A DNA stretch of 35,598 bases from Dehalococcoidia bacterium (GCA_028822675.1 JAPKDE010000005.1:1-35598), one strand, 5' to 3'. Shown: positions 16,575 through 24,854, numbered from the stretch's first letter. Notes: generated from the sequence alone by a model not told the origin. A program made the numbers and translations.

Positions 16575-17534
16575 ATGAAACGCACCCCGGTCAGCACTGC
16601 ATTAGGAATTTCCTACCCGGTTTTACAGGCGGGCCTACCGTGGGTGTCCAACCCAGAGTTGGTCGCTGCTGTATCCAATGCCGGCGGGTTGGGTGTTTTG
16701 CACCCCACAACCGGAAATGAACCCGGCGGAGATCCCGTGGCTGACCTACACGGGGTGATTCGACGCGTGCAACGCCTGACCACCAAGCCATTTGGTGTGT
16801 CGTTCCATCTACCACACCCTCAGATAGAGCAATTGATTGAAGCGTCTGCCCAAGAGGGCATCACCATCGCCATTACCTATGGTGGCAGCCCGGCTTTGTA
16901 CACAGGTAAGTTGAAAGAGCACAACATGACCGTGATTCACCAGATTACGACCGTCCGGCAGGCCCGTGGCGCAGAGGCCCAGGGTGTAGACATGGTGATT
17001 GCAGAGGGATTTGAAGGCGGTGGCTTACGCGGCGTAGACAAGGTGTCCACCATGGTCTTGGTTCCTCAGGTGGTCGGATCGATCGCCATCCCGGTGATTG
17101 CGTCCGGCGGAATAGTAGATTCCCGTGGCTACGTGGCCGCAACTGCTTTGGGAGCGATGGGCGTTCAGATGGGATCCCGGTTCGTTGCCACCAAGGAATG
17201 CATCTCTCATCAGATTTACAAAACGGCGATGGTTGCGGCAATCGACAGCGGCACCATCGTAGTTGGTGGCGACAAATGGCCAACGCGCATCCTAAAACAG
17301 GGGATTGCCATTCAGATGCGGGAGTCCGGCCTGGAGTCAGGCGATGACTCGGCTGCCTGGGAACAGGAGCTCGGCATCGAGCGCACCAGGGCCGCGTTCT
17401 TGGACGGAGACTTTGAATCAGGAATTGCCTACACTGGCGCCGGCGCAGGGCTTATTTCAGAGATATTGACCGTTCAAGAGGTGTTCAAAGACCTCGTAGA
17501 CGGCAGCCATTCTCTCGCCCGCAAACTGGCCTAA
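16575..17534 (+). CDS. Nitronate monooxygenase-like flavoprotein
   Basis: A 319-residue TIM-barrel FMN protein of the nitronate monooxygenase / 2-nitropropane dioxygenase / FabK superfamily. Family motifs include YPVLQAGLPWVSNPELVAAV near 14-33, SNAGGLGVL near 34-42, PFGVSFHLP near 72-80, IPVIASGGIVDSRGYVAA and LGAMGVQMGSRFVAT late in the protein. The usual EAGGH segment carrying a catalytic His reads GFEGGGL (about 145-151), with no His, so it may not have classical nitronate activity. I chose ATG 16575 rather than TTG 16548 because the conserved N-terminus begins there. The gene stands alone, with its own promoter upstream. It could be an oxidoreductase acting on another substrate. Confidence 0.82.
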   Translation: MKRTPVSTALGISYPVLQAGLPWVSNPELVAAVSNAGGLGVLHPTTGNEPGGDPVADLHGVIRRVQRLTTKPFGVSFHLPHPQIEQLIEASAQEGITIAITYGGSPALYTGKLKEHNMTVIHQITTVRQARGAEAQGVDMVIAEGFEGGGLRGVDKVSTMVLVPQVVGSIAIPVIASGGIVDSRGYVAATALGAMGVQMGSRFVATKECISHQIYKTAMVAAIDSGTIVVGGDKWPTRILKQGIAIQMRESGLESGDDSAAWEQELGIERTRAAFLDGDFESGIAYTGAGAGLISEILTVQEVFKDLVDGSHSLARKLA

Positions 17535-17566
17535 ACAAGCCTTTTCTGCAACTGGACCCTATTATC

Positions 17567-18820
17567 CTAAACCGCTTCTTCCGGTTCGGCTGAGTCCTGT
17601 TCGATTAATTCCTCGGCCTTCCGCAGGATTTTGTCACGGCGTTCGCCTTCTATATTTCTGCTATCCAGGTAAAGCCCCAACGCCTGCATTGGTTGTAGGT
17701 CTTCACCCTCTGTTGGTGATATTCGCGTCCGCCGTGTACCAACTATTTCCCGTGAAATCGAAGCGATAAAGTGCGCTGGTTCCAGTGCCTCTCTGATTTC
17801 GGTTTCCCGCAGATGCGCGTCGGATTCCGCCGCCAACGAAATCCGCACTCGGACTACTGCATCCGCAATTTTCTTACGGTTGATCGCCCGTACCACCGTT
17901 GCAGTAGGGTCGACATCTTGAGGCTCCACAGACACGTCTACGGTGACAAAAATCCGGGCATCCAACTTGTGAAACTCAAAGTTGGTCATCCGTTGTCCCT
18001 GTGGAGCGGTCTGATCTAAGTCAACCACGCAGAAACCTTTTTCGTCGCCTTCTTCGCTAAAATCGACCCTTTGCAGACTCCCTGAATAGACCACCATCGG
18101 CGGGTCTGGACGCAATATCTGATGCTTGTGGATGTGACCCAGGGCAACATACTCAACCTGCGGTCGATCCAAAGCGCTAACTAACAGAACGTGGTCCTGG
18201 CCCAGCATCATCGAGCGTTCGGTCCCCACGGTGGCCCCGTTGACTGTGACGTGTGCCGTGATGATTGCTGGTATATCTGGGTTTAATTTCTTGGCCTCAA
18301 TGTCTATGCCCTCAGTCAGTCGCTCCTCGAGGGCTTGCCGCACTTGCTCGATGGACATGCCCCTTGAATCTTCCCGGCTGAGAATAGCGCTACGGCGTGG
18401 CCACGGCACTGCCAAAACCTGTATCGGGCCTGATGGTGTGCTCACAGCGTAGTTTTTAAGACTGTTGCCCACGTAAACGTTGGCAACCTCCAGAGTCGGG
18501 AAAATATCCACTGCAGTTGCCCGGCTGGATGCCGCGGGAAGGTCATGGTTTCCCACTAGCAAAAACGTGGGTATACCGGCTCGGGACAATCGGTTCAGAC
18601 GTTTGGCGAACTCCCGTTGGTGGGTCTGGGTGGGGTCTCGGCCTTTGTAGGCATCACCAGCCAGCAATACTAGGTCAACGCCTTCGGTTAACGCAAATTC
18701 CACCACCTGGTCCAGAGAGTACAAGAAGTCGCCCAGGCGTGTTGACAGTCCTGTTTCAGGATCAATGCGGCCGTAGTTCTCCACACCAATATGCAGGTCT
18801 GAAAAATGAAGGACCCTCAT
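17567..18820 (-). CDS. SbcD-like DNA repair metallophosphoesterase
   Basis: A 417-residue calcineurin-like phosphoesterase of the SbcD/Mre11 family, the nuclease subunit that processes DNA ends and hairpins. All the metal-binding motifs are visible: SDLHIG near 7-12, LAGDAYKGRDPT near 53-64, VGNHDLP near 93-99, ITAHVTVNG in the middle, and ALGHIHKHQ. The capping domain and a C-terminal acidic helical tail (about 100 residues) follow. It normally works with the SMC-like ATPase SbcC, but no sbcC gene is adjacent. It converges with the flavoprotein gene. ATG 18820 is the natural start (MRVLHFSDLH). Confidence 0.88.
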   Translation of the reverse strand: MRVLHFSDLHIGVENYGRIDPETGLSTRLGDFLYSLDQVVEFALTEGVDLVLLAGDAYKGRDPTQTHQREFAKRLNRLSRAGIPTFLLVGNHDLPAASSRATAVDIFPTLEVANVYVGNSLKNYAVSTPSGPIQVLAVPWPRRSAILSREDSRGMSIEQVRQALEERLTEGIDIEAKKLNPDIPAIITAHVTVNGATVGTERSMMLGQDHVLLVSALDRPQVEYVALGHIHKHQILRPDPPMVVYSGSLQRVDFSEEGDEKGFCVVDLDQTAPQGQRMTNFEFHKLDARIFVTVDVSVEPQDVDPTATVVRAINRKKIADAVVRVRISLAAESDAHLRETEIREALEPAHFIASISREIVGTRRTRISPTEGEDLQPMQALGLYLDSRNIEGERRDKILRKAEELIEQDSAEPEEAV

Positions 18821-19015
18821 ATTGCTATCACATTTAGCCTATTAATCACACAAATCATAACTGCTTTGGACATATCGCATAGGTCGTCAAAAATCAATCG
18901 CCCACAGATTATGTTGCCTAAAAGGACGATTTAACAAGGGGTAACATCACAGATGTAACAATGGCATTTCTTGGTTAATAATTGATTGGGCCACCAACGA
19001 CCCGACCCAAAAAAT

Positions 19016-19044
19016 TTGACAACAGGCCGTTCCGTTCCTAGAAT
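19016..19044 (+). promoter_or_regulatory. Sigma70-like promoter TTGACA-N17-TAGAAT
   Basis: A perfect -35 TTGACA at 19016-19021, a 17-base spacer and TAGAAT at 19039-19044, one base off consensus. It is the likely promoter for the zinc-ribbon gene at 19111. Confidence 0.75.
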
Positions 19045-19069
19045 CGGATAAGTTGTGATGGTGTGAACT

Positions 19070-19111
19070 GGACGGCGTGAACCGTTTGATTTTTTTCAAG
19101 GACGGCGTGAA
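19070..19111 (+). repeat. 12-bp direct repeat in the leader
   Basis: GGACGGCGTGAA occurs at 19070-19081 and again at 19100-19111, the second copy running into the ATG of the zinc-ribbon gene. It lies between the predicted transcription start and the start codon. Confidence 0.6.
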
Positions 19112-19812
19112 TGACTACCGTTAGGCAGATGTTTGCACTTCAAGAACTGGATATCATTTTGGACCGCGTCCAAACTGAGCAGAGCAAGGCTGAACATGAA
19201 CTGACCAATGGTCAAACCATTGGAAATCTGGAGGCCCAGCTGGAAAGGGACGCCGAAAGACTCCTGGAAACTGAGCTTAAACAAAGGGCCACGAAACTAG
19301 AGGCCGCGACTCAGAAAGAGCGATCCGATACGCTAAACTCTCAGCTTTACGGCGGAGAGGTCACCAACCCCAGAGACTTGGAAAGCTTGGAACACGAACA
19401 TTCCAACGTCCTAAAGTTGGTTGAAGAGCACGAAGCCGCCCTTTCTGAGATTACACAGAAGATTGAAGATGCCCAGACTAAGAAAAACGAACTTGAAGGC
19501 AAGTTAGACGAGGCTCGGTCTGCTTGGGAAGTTCGTCAATCTGAATTGCAGGCATCGCTCAAAGAATTGACCGTAGAGCGGCAAGGATTTGAGGGCCAAC
19601 GAACAAAGTTGACCGATGGTCTTGACCCGGTATCACTCCAGCACTATGAAAACTTACGGAAGTCCAAGGGTGGACTGGCTGTGGCCAGGGTGCAAAGAGG
19701 TCTATGTCAAGGCTGCCGCATGTCTCTACCCACTCATCAACAACAACGGGTCCGCAGCGGACGACAAACGGTCCTCTGCAGCAGTTGCGGCAGGATGCTC
19801 TTTCTAAGCTAA
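19111..19812 (+). CDS. Coiled-coil protein with C-terminal C4 zinc ribbon
   Basis: A 233-residue cytoplasmic protein of the CT398/HP0958-like group (zf-RING_7 family), predicted to bind nucleic acid or to aid RNA-related processes. Residues 1-170 form a long antiparallel coiled coil, with the conserved hinge YGGEVTNPRDLESLEHE near 80-96. The C-terminus is a zinc ribbon with C199, C202, C223 and C226 (CQGC and CSSC). It has its own promoter at 19016 and AAGGA upstream of the ATG. The reading frame stays open after the TAA for 22 codons and encodes a Lys/Arg-rich tail (see 19831-19866). rnpB follows on the same strand beyond a terminator. The exact role is not known. Confidence 0.85.
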   Translation: MTTVRQMFALQELDIILDRVQTEQSKAEHELTNGQTIGNLEAQLERDAERLLETELKQRATKLEAATQKERSDTLNSQLYGGEVTNPRDLESLEHEHSNVLKLVEEHEAALSEITQKIEDAQTKKNELEGKLDEARSAWEVRQSELQASLKELTVERQGFEGQRTKLTDGLDPVSLQHYENLRKSKGGLAVARVQRGLCQGCRMSLPTHQQQRVRSGRQTVLCSSCGRMLFLS

Positions 19813-19830
19813 CCCGCTAGCTTTACTTCC

Positions 19831-19866
19831 AAGAAGCGCGCCAAGAAGCGCACCAAGAAGCGCACC
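19831..19866 (+). repeat. Three 12-bp tandem repeats, in frame after a stop codon
   Basis: Three consecutive copies of AAGAAGCGC(G/A)CC. The array is in the frame of the zinc-ribbon gene, 18 bases after its TAA, and would encode KKRAKKRTKKRT. The frame closes at a TAA at 19879-19881, directly before the terminator. Confidence 0.8.
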
Positions 19867-19881
19867 AATTTCAGAAACTAA

Positions 19882-19909
19882 AATGGCCGGGATAACCCGG
19901 CCATTTTTT
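19882..19909 (+). terminator. Intrinsic terminator after the zinc-ribbon gene
   Basis: ATGGCCGGG pairs with CCCGGCCAT around a short loop and is followed by a T run. It separates the zinc-ribbon gene from rnpB. Confidence 0.85.
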
Positions 19910-19951
19910 ATTTGTCCAAGCTTTTAATATCTAGCGGATATTCAAACTCGA

Positions 19952-19980
19952 TTGACCCTATTTTATGCCTATGCTATTGT
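19952..19980 (+). promoter_or_regulatory. rnpB promoter TTGACC-N17-TATTGT
   Basis: TTGACC at 19952-19957, a 17-base spacer and TATTGT at 19975-19980 place the transcription start near 19987, which matches the 5' end of the folded RNase P RNA. Confidence 0.7.
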
Positions 19981-19987
19981 GCCAATT

Positions 19988-20425
19988 GGAGGGTAATGCA
20001 GACCGGGTGACCGCCGTTCTTCCATTTTGGAAGGAGGGAGGAAAGTCCGGGCTCTTCTGGGCAGGGTGCTGGGTAACTCCCAGGTCTCGATCACTGGTTC
20101 GCCGGGGGTCGGGAACGGAAAGTGGCACAGAAACATACCGTCTTTCCGGCAATGGAAGGATAAGGGTGAAATCGGACGGTAAGAGCGTCCGGCCGCTTGC
20201 GGTGACGCGGCGGCGGCCAAACCCCACCTGGAGCAAGGCCAAATAGGGGGACATAGGTGCCCGGCCCGTCCCCGGGTTGGCTGCTTGACTGCGATGGTAA
20301 CGTCGCTCCGCCTTAGGCGGACTTCTACCAGCTTCATCGCTGGTGGTTGGGCTAGATAGATGGTCACCGTTCTTCCCTTGCGGGAAGGATACAGAACCCG
20401 GCTTATAGGTCTGCAGGACCCCTCC
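19988..20425 (+). ncRNA. rnpB: RNase P RNA
   Basis: The catalytic RNA of RNase P, which removes 5' leaders from tRNA precursors. The universal 5' core GAGGAAAGTCCGGGCTC is present near 20037-20053, followed by GGGCAGGGTGCTGGGTAACTCC. The middle contains GGTAAGAGCG and GGAGCAAGGCCAAATAGGGG, and the 3' core GATACAGAACCCGGCTTAT ends near 20405. The P1 helix pairs GCAGACC at 19998-20004 with GGTCTGC at 20408-20414, and outer bases GGAG with CTCC. The layout is of the ancestral bacterial A type. Long open frames on either strand across it are not genes. The ends are set by P1 pairing and may be off by a few bases. Confidence 0.95.
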
Positions 20426-20618
20426 GAATCGCAGTTCCTGATTCATAAAACCAGCCCGGCCACCAACTCACGCCTAGGTTTGGCAACTGGTTGATGAATC
20501 CAGCGGCAACTATTATGATTGAGCCAAGACTCTCGCCCGCCCATTAACTGGCTGCCAACCGGTTGCGTCCAGTTGCCAAAGGGCTTGGGCAACTCCAACA
20601 ACAGGGGAACTCCACAGC

Positions 20619-21278
20619 TTGTACCTGGACATGCATAGCCATTCCGTGTCGTCTGACGACTCCCGCGCAACGGTTGAACAGTACGTAAAATGGATTCAAG
20701 TGCTGCGCAAACGAGGCCACACCGTCGACGGCATTGTGCTCACCGAGCACCGTAAATTCGACTTTGACAAAGACTACTCAGAGCTTGCCAGCCAGTACAA
20801 CGTGGTGGTTCTCAAAGGCTCCGAACTCGATACTCGCTACGGTCATTTCCTGGTCTACGGCGTGACCCAAGCGTTGACCCAGGCCATCGATTTTGGCGAT
20901 GTTCGCATGGACTCCAGATCATTAATGCAGGCCGCTCGCCAGCACGACGCCATTGCCCTACCGGCCCACCCTGGGCGCTTTGGCATCGGCCTGACTGAGT
21001 ATGTCGCCCAAGGTGAGGCTTTTGATGATGTCTCGATCGTGGAGCGCTTCAATGGCGGCAGCCGACCCGGCGAGAACGAGCGGGCCGCCGAATTCTGTGA
21101 GAGCCACAGCCTATTGGGCATCGGCGGTAGTGACGCCCATTTAACCAGTCACATCGCCACCTGCATGACCAATTTCAAAGCAACCATCAAAAAAGAGAGC
21201 GACGTTGTTGAAGCACTCCTAACCAAGGAATTTCAGCCGGTCTGGCTGGATGACACCCTCAACGGCGCTTCTGCTTAA
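20619..21278 (+). CDS. PHP-domain metal-dependent hydrolase
   Basis: A 219-residue PHP (polymerase and histidinol phosphatase) domain protein, likely a metal-dependent phosphoesterase. Motifs in order are LDMHSHSVSSDDS near 3-15 (HxH), GIVLTEHRKFDFD near 40-52, LKGSELDTRYGHFLVYG near 67-83, LPAHPGRFG near 112-120 and GIGGSDAHLTSHIATC near 168-183. The start is a TTG because residues before the ATG at 20631 belong to the first strand that precedes the HxH motif. AGGGGAA lies upstream. It heads a plus-strand series with two hotdog proteins. Substrate unknown. Confidence 0.85.
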   Translation: MYLDMHSHSVSSDDSRATVEQYVKWIQVLRKRGHTVDGIVLTEHRKFDFDKDYSELASQYNVVVLKGSELDTRYGHFLVYGVTQALTQAIDFGDVRMDSRSLMQAARQHDAIALPAHPGRFGIGLTEYVAQGEAFDDVSIVERFNGGSRPGENERAAEFCESHSLLGIGGSDAHLTSHIATCMTNFKATIKKESDVVEALLTKEFQPVWLDDTLNGASA

Positions 21279-21348
21279 GTAACTACTCAATCACCGCTAC
21301 TTCCAGGCGGCGCATCACGCCGCCGGTCCCTATCGCAAGGAGATACAC

Positions 21349-21798
21349 ATGGCAATGGAACTTGAATACGACCGGTCGCTTTACGGCATTGAACACAAAG
21401 CCGGCCCCTTCGAGATCAATAATGAAACCATAGACCGGGCGAATTCCAGCACCGGTGAGGCTGGCGCTGCGTTCTTGTCTGACAATGGAGCCATCGCGGC
21501 CGGATACAAAGGCCGAATCGCACCGCCGACCCTGTGCTGCATCCTAGTTCGCCAAGTGGCGCTGCCCGATGTGAAGGTCAAGTTTGGCAAGACTTCGATG
21601 CACGCCGGCCAGCGGGTAGAACCCAAAGCCCCGATATACGCCGGCGACCAACTGACTGCGTCTTCCCACTTGAAGGATGTCTACGCCAAGACTGGGCGCT
21701 CCGGCACCATGGTTTTTGTCGTCTGGGAGACTACGTTCTCCAACCAGAATGGCGAAGTTGTGGCCGAGGTCCAAGAGTCTTTCGCTCGACGCGAGTGA
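21349..21798 (+). CDS. MaoC-like hotdog protein (FAS1-type dehydratase N-terminal domain)
   Basis: A 149-residue hotdog-fold protein like the N-terminal MaoC dehydratase half (PF13452 type). It has KAGPFEINNETIDRANSSTG near 17-36, KGRIAPPTLCCIL near 54-66, KTSMHAGQRVEPKAPIYAGD near 81-100 and WETTFSNQNGEVVAEV near 126-141. In such enzymes this half pairs with a catalytic MaoC half; the next gene is that kind of protein. AAGGAGAT precedes the ATG. The pair probably hydrates or dehydrates an enoyl- or hydroxyacyl-CoA. Confidence 0.82.
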   Translation: MAMELEYDRSLYGIEHKAGPFEINNETIDRANSSTGEAGAAFLSDNGAIAAGYKGRIAPPTLCCILVRQVALPDVKVKFGKTSMHAGQRVEPKAPIYAGDQLTASSHLKDVYAKTGRSGTMVFVVWETTFSNQNGEVVAEVQESFARRE

Positions 21799-21855
21799 CC
21801 GGCACACACGCCGCAGCATTAATCCAATAAATTAAGTATTCAATTGGGGGAGATT

Positions 21856-22278
21856 TTGCCCTACTACGACGAGGTAGAACTGGGTGACGAGATTGGTCCC
21901 GTAGAGAAGGTGGCCACCGACGACGAGGTGTCCAATTTCTGCGATGTCTGGGGAACGCCTGGACCCAACCGCTTCACCGACGCTGAGACAGCCGCTAAAT
22001 CAGGCATGAAAGGCGGGCCGATTGTGCCCGGCATCATGACTATGGCAATGATGGCCCAATTGCTGACCGACTGGGGTGGCCCCGGCTCTATCAAGGATCT
22101 GGACTTGGTCTTTCGACAACCGGTCCCCCACAACCGCGCACTGACCCTGGCTGCCACGATCACCGACCTCCGAGAAGAGGACGGAGAGAGCCTGGTGGAG
22201 TGCGACATCCTGATGACCGGCACCGAGGGCGAGCGTTACGTTGGCGGCAAAGCAATAGTAACCCTCCGATCCCGCTAG
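21856..22278 (+). CDS. MaoC-like dehydratase
   Basis: A 140-residue MaoC-like hotdog protein, probable partner of the preceding gene to form a heteromeric (R)-specific enoyl-CoA hydratase/dehydratase. Conserved features are the helix FCDVWGTPGPNRFTDAETAA near 29-48, GGPIVPGIMTMAMMAQLL near 55-72 and LDLVFRQPVPHN near 83-94. I chose the TTG at 21856 because GGGGGAG sits five bases upstream; the TTG at 21844 would overlap that site. Gap to the previous gene is about 57 bases. Substrate unknown. Confidence 0.78.
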   Translation: MPYYDEVELGDEIGPVEKVATDDEVSNFCDVWGTPGPNRFTDAETAAKSGMKGGPIVPGIMTMAMMAQLLTDWGGPGSIKDLDLVFRQPVPHNRALTLAATITDLREEDGESLVECDILMTGTEGERYVGGKAIVTLRSR

Positions 22279-22357
22279 GCCGGCGGCGCAGCCGCGTTTC
22301 CATGTTCGTTGGTTGTCACTGAATCAATATTCCAATTGAATTTTGTAGGTCTAAGTA

Positions 22358-23269
22358 ATGCTGGATAGGTTGCGGCAGGTGGCGTTCTTGGTTAAAGACC
22401 TGGAAGAGGGCAAAGAGCTTTATCGCCGCCATCTGGGCGTGGAGACCTGCCACTCTGAGGATCTCAGTAGTTACGGTCTCAAAAACGCCGTTCTTCCGGC
22501 TGGTGACGGCACGTTCATCGAGCTACTGCAGCCCACAACCGCAGATTCATCTGCTGCTCGTTACCTCGAGCGCCGGGGTGAAGCGCCTTACATGCTGATC
22601 TTTGAGACCAGTAAGTATGACCGGCTGATTCCCCACTTGAAGTCCCTGGGCGTTCGTCTAACTGAAGAGCCCGCAACTGCTGACTATCGCCACTGCTTTG
22701 TCCACTCATCTTCCGCCAACGGCGCGTTGCTCGAGATAGTGGAAGTTACCCACCCCACCAACCCCTGGCCTTCCGCAGGCCCAGATTGGCAGACTCTCAC
22801 ACACCAGCCGTTGACCAAACAGATACGGCAGATGGCCGTGCTAGTACGGGACCTGGACGCTGCTGTAGAGCGTTGGGAAGAGATGTTTGGTATCACCGCC
22901 ACAAAACGGTTCCAAGTGAGTTTCACCGACTTGGAAATTGCAGTGCTACCCCTCGCTGGGAAAGATACTTTCATCGAATTGGCCCAGCCTACCGGCGACG
23001 ACGTCCCCTCTGCCCGTTTCTTGAAACGCTACGGTGAGGGCATCTACCTGACTATCTACGAGATCGCGAACTCTCTCAAGATGGACGATTACCTCAAAGG
23101 TCAGGAGGCGCGGTACACCTCTTCTCGGGCTACTTCCAATTATGTAAACCTTGGATTCAATAGCATCTGGCTCCATCCCGCTGGCATGAAGGGCGCCTTC
23201 ACCCAACTGTCAGAAGTGCTGGTTGATGACAACCCCTGGCCTCCGGCCGGAGATACCTGGCACCTGTAA
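22358..23269 (+). CDS. Tandem VOC (glyoxalase-like) protein
   Basis: A 303-residue protein made of two VOC domains in tandem (about 1-140 and 155-303), resembling methylmalonyl-CoA epimerase and glyoxalase folds. Each half starts with RQVAFLVKDLEE or RQMAVLVRDLDA, contains FIELLQP or FIELAQP, and ends with NPWP-x-AG-x2-W. The repeated tail shows that they arose by internal duplication. The usual metal-ligand His in the first strand is Gln in both halves, so metal binding may differ. It follows the hotdog pair by 79 bases and may be in the same unit. AGGT is the only ribosome binding site seen. Function unknown. Confidence 0.82.
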   Translation: MLDRLRQVAFLVKDLEEGKELYRRHLGVETCHSEDLSSYGLKNAVLPAGDGTFIELLQPTTADSSAARYLERRGEAPYMLIFETSKYDRLIPHLKSLGVRLTEEPATADYRHCFVHSSSANGALLEIVEVTHPTNPWPSAGPDWQTLTHQPLTKQIRQMAVLVRDLDAAVERWEEMFGITATKRFQVSFTDLEIAVLPLAGKDTFIELAQPTGDDVPSARFLKRYGEGIYLTIYEIANSLKMDDYLKGQEARYTSSRATSNYVNLGFNSIWLHPAGMKGAFTQLSEVLVDDNPWPPAGDTWHL

Positions 23270-23405
23270 TCGCCTAGTGTTCCTTGGCGATCGAATCCTC
23301 AAATTGACTGCCCCAAAGCCCTGTGATAAAGTCGGTTTACAATCAGCTAAAGATACTTGGTCTCATTAAGGGACTGCGGATCACGCTGACAGCCAAAGGA
23401 ACTTG

Positions 23406-23861
23406 ATGCGCAAACGGGTAAATGCCCTTGCCGAGCAGTTGCTTGAGACCCTGGAGCAACGTGGCTACAGGTCCACGTCCCCGAGACGGGCAGTTGCTCA
23501 GGTGATTGCCAACCAAGACAAACACTTCACCGCAGAGGATTTGCGGGAGCAGTTACCTTCGTTGGGTCGGGCCACTATTTTCCGTTCGCTAAAACTACTG
23601 GTGGAGACTGGTGTGCTCTGTCGCGTGCTCCTAGAAGACGGTGACCTGCATTATCAATTAAGTCACCGTGGCCACCATCACCATCTGCTCTGCGTGGAAT
23701 GCGGAACGTCCCAGGACCTATTGGGTTGCGACATTGAAGAACTATTGCATCAGACATCGGCCAGCCACGGATTTGAACTCAGCGGACACTGGCTGGAAGT
23801 GTACGGAAGATGCCGAGCCTGCAGCACCGCAGACAAGCTTTCAGAATTGACGACTGCCTAG
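23406..23861 (+). CDS. Fur-family metal regulator, probably Zur
   Basis: A 151-residue Fur-family repressor. The winged-helix reads RGYRSTSPRRAVAQVI near 19-34 and LGRATIFRSLKLLVETGV near 53-70. The metal-sensing part has HRGHHHHLLC near 87-96, and the structural zinc site has C96/C99 and C136/C139. It overlaps, and is followed by, the znuACB genes, so I infer that it senses zinc and represses them. AAAGGA lies five bases before the ATG at 23406; a TTG at 23403 would add one residue. A candidate -35 TTGACT at 23304 lies upstream, but I cannot identify an operator. Metal choice is inferred from context. Confidence 0.85.
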   Translation: MRKRVNALAEQLLETLEQRGYRSTSPRRAVAQVIANQDKHFTAEDLREQLPSLGRATIFRSLKLLVETGVLCRVLLEDGDLHYQLSHRGHHHHLLCVECGTSQDLLGCDIEELLHQTSASHGFELSGHWLEVYGRCRACSTADKLSELTTA

Positions 23862-23914
23862 AATCAGTCTCTTTTTTTACACTTATTGATACTTACTCTC
23901 AAAAGAAAATTCAA

Positions 23915-24835
23915 TTGATACCAAAACTATTAAACGCTAGGCGGTTAACCAAAGCAACCTGGGCTTTTTTGGCAATGGCAGTAGTCTTATCGCTGTCTTT
24001 GGCGTGCGGCTCGTCTGATTCAAAACAAGATTCGGTAGACGCATCAAACCAGCAGCCATTGTCAGTGGTGACCACTACAGCACTATTGGCCGACCTGGTG
24101 AAGAATGTGGGAGGTGACCTAGTCTCAGTAACGGCCCTGGTTCCCCCCGGAGCTGATGTTCACTCATTTCAGAGCACCCCCGCCGACAATATGGCAATCA
24201 GCCGCGCTGCCGTGGTGGTATCAAATGGCGGCGGGCTGGATCAATTCCTTGACTCGATGATTCAGGGCTCCTCATCAGACGACACGATCCATGTCCTGGC
24301 CGCAGAAATGCTACTTGACCTGGACGCGGACGACCCGCATTTTTGGCAGAACCCGCTCTTTACCGTGAAATATGTGGAGAGCATCCGAGACGGGCTGATT
24401 GCCGCCGACCCGACGAACTCTGACGACTACCAAGGAAATTTCGCCGAGTACAAAGACCGGCTGACCAAGCTGGATTTTGACATAGCCAGCACCCTAAACA
24501 CTGTGGACCCGGCGCTGCGACACCTGATTACGTTCCATGACGCCTTTGGTCATTTGGCTAAGCGCTACGACTGGCAGGTCACGTCTCTAGTCGGCAGTGA
24601 TGCCAGCCAAGTATCGCCCGGCCCCGTGGTTGAGATCCTGGAGAAAGTGCGCGAACAGGGCCTGACTGCGGTGTTTGCAGAGCCCCAATTCAACTCAGAC
24701 CTGCTGGAAAAAACTGCGGAAGAGGCAGGTGTTGAGATTGGCCCAATCTATTCGGATGTCCAAGACGGCGAAGTCGCCAATTACATCGACATGATGCTAT
24801 TCAATGCTAAGAGTATGGCCAGACTACTCAGATAG
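23915..24835 (+). CDS. znuA: Zinc/manganese ABC transporter substrate-binding lipoprotein
   Basis: The metal-binding component of a cluster A-I ABC transporter (ZnuA/TroA type). It is a lipoprotein: hydrophobic stretch then lipobox LSLAC (C31 in the 306-residue version). The four metal ligands fit the family: H83 (GADVHSFQ), H142 (DDPHFW), H208 (TFHDAFGH) and D281 (IYSDVQDG). The acidic loop common in ZnuA is short and has few His, so zinc versus manganese is uncertain. The start is uncertain: TTG at 23915 gives a plausible signal peptide, while an ATG at 23810 lies inside the upstream regulator. It is followed within 19 bases by the ATPase gene. Confidence 0.85.
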   Translation: MIPKLLNARRLTKATWAFLAMAVVLSLSLACGSSDSKQDSVDASNQQPLSVVTTTALLADLVKNVGGDLVSVTALVPPGADVHSFQSTPADNMAISRAAVVVSNGGGLDQFLDSMIQGSSSDDTIHVLAAEMLLDLDADDPHFWQNPLFTVKYVESIRDGLIAADPTNSDDYQGNFAEYKDRLTKLDFDIASTLNTVDPALRHLITFHDAFGHLAKRYDWQVTSLVGSDASQVSPGPVVEILEKVREQGLTAVFAEPQFNSDLLEKTAEEAGVEIGPIYSDVQDGEVANYIDMMLFNAKSMARLLR

Positions 24836-24854
24836 TCAGCCACAAATTAATCCC

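Noticed and set aside
19831..19866. The three 12-bp repeats as a CRISPR array
   Set aside because: The repeats are too short, have no spacers and no cas genes are nearby.
19958..20446. Open frames on both strands across the RNase P RNA
   Set aside because: The conserved rnpB core and the P1 pairing explain this region. The frames are chance.
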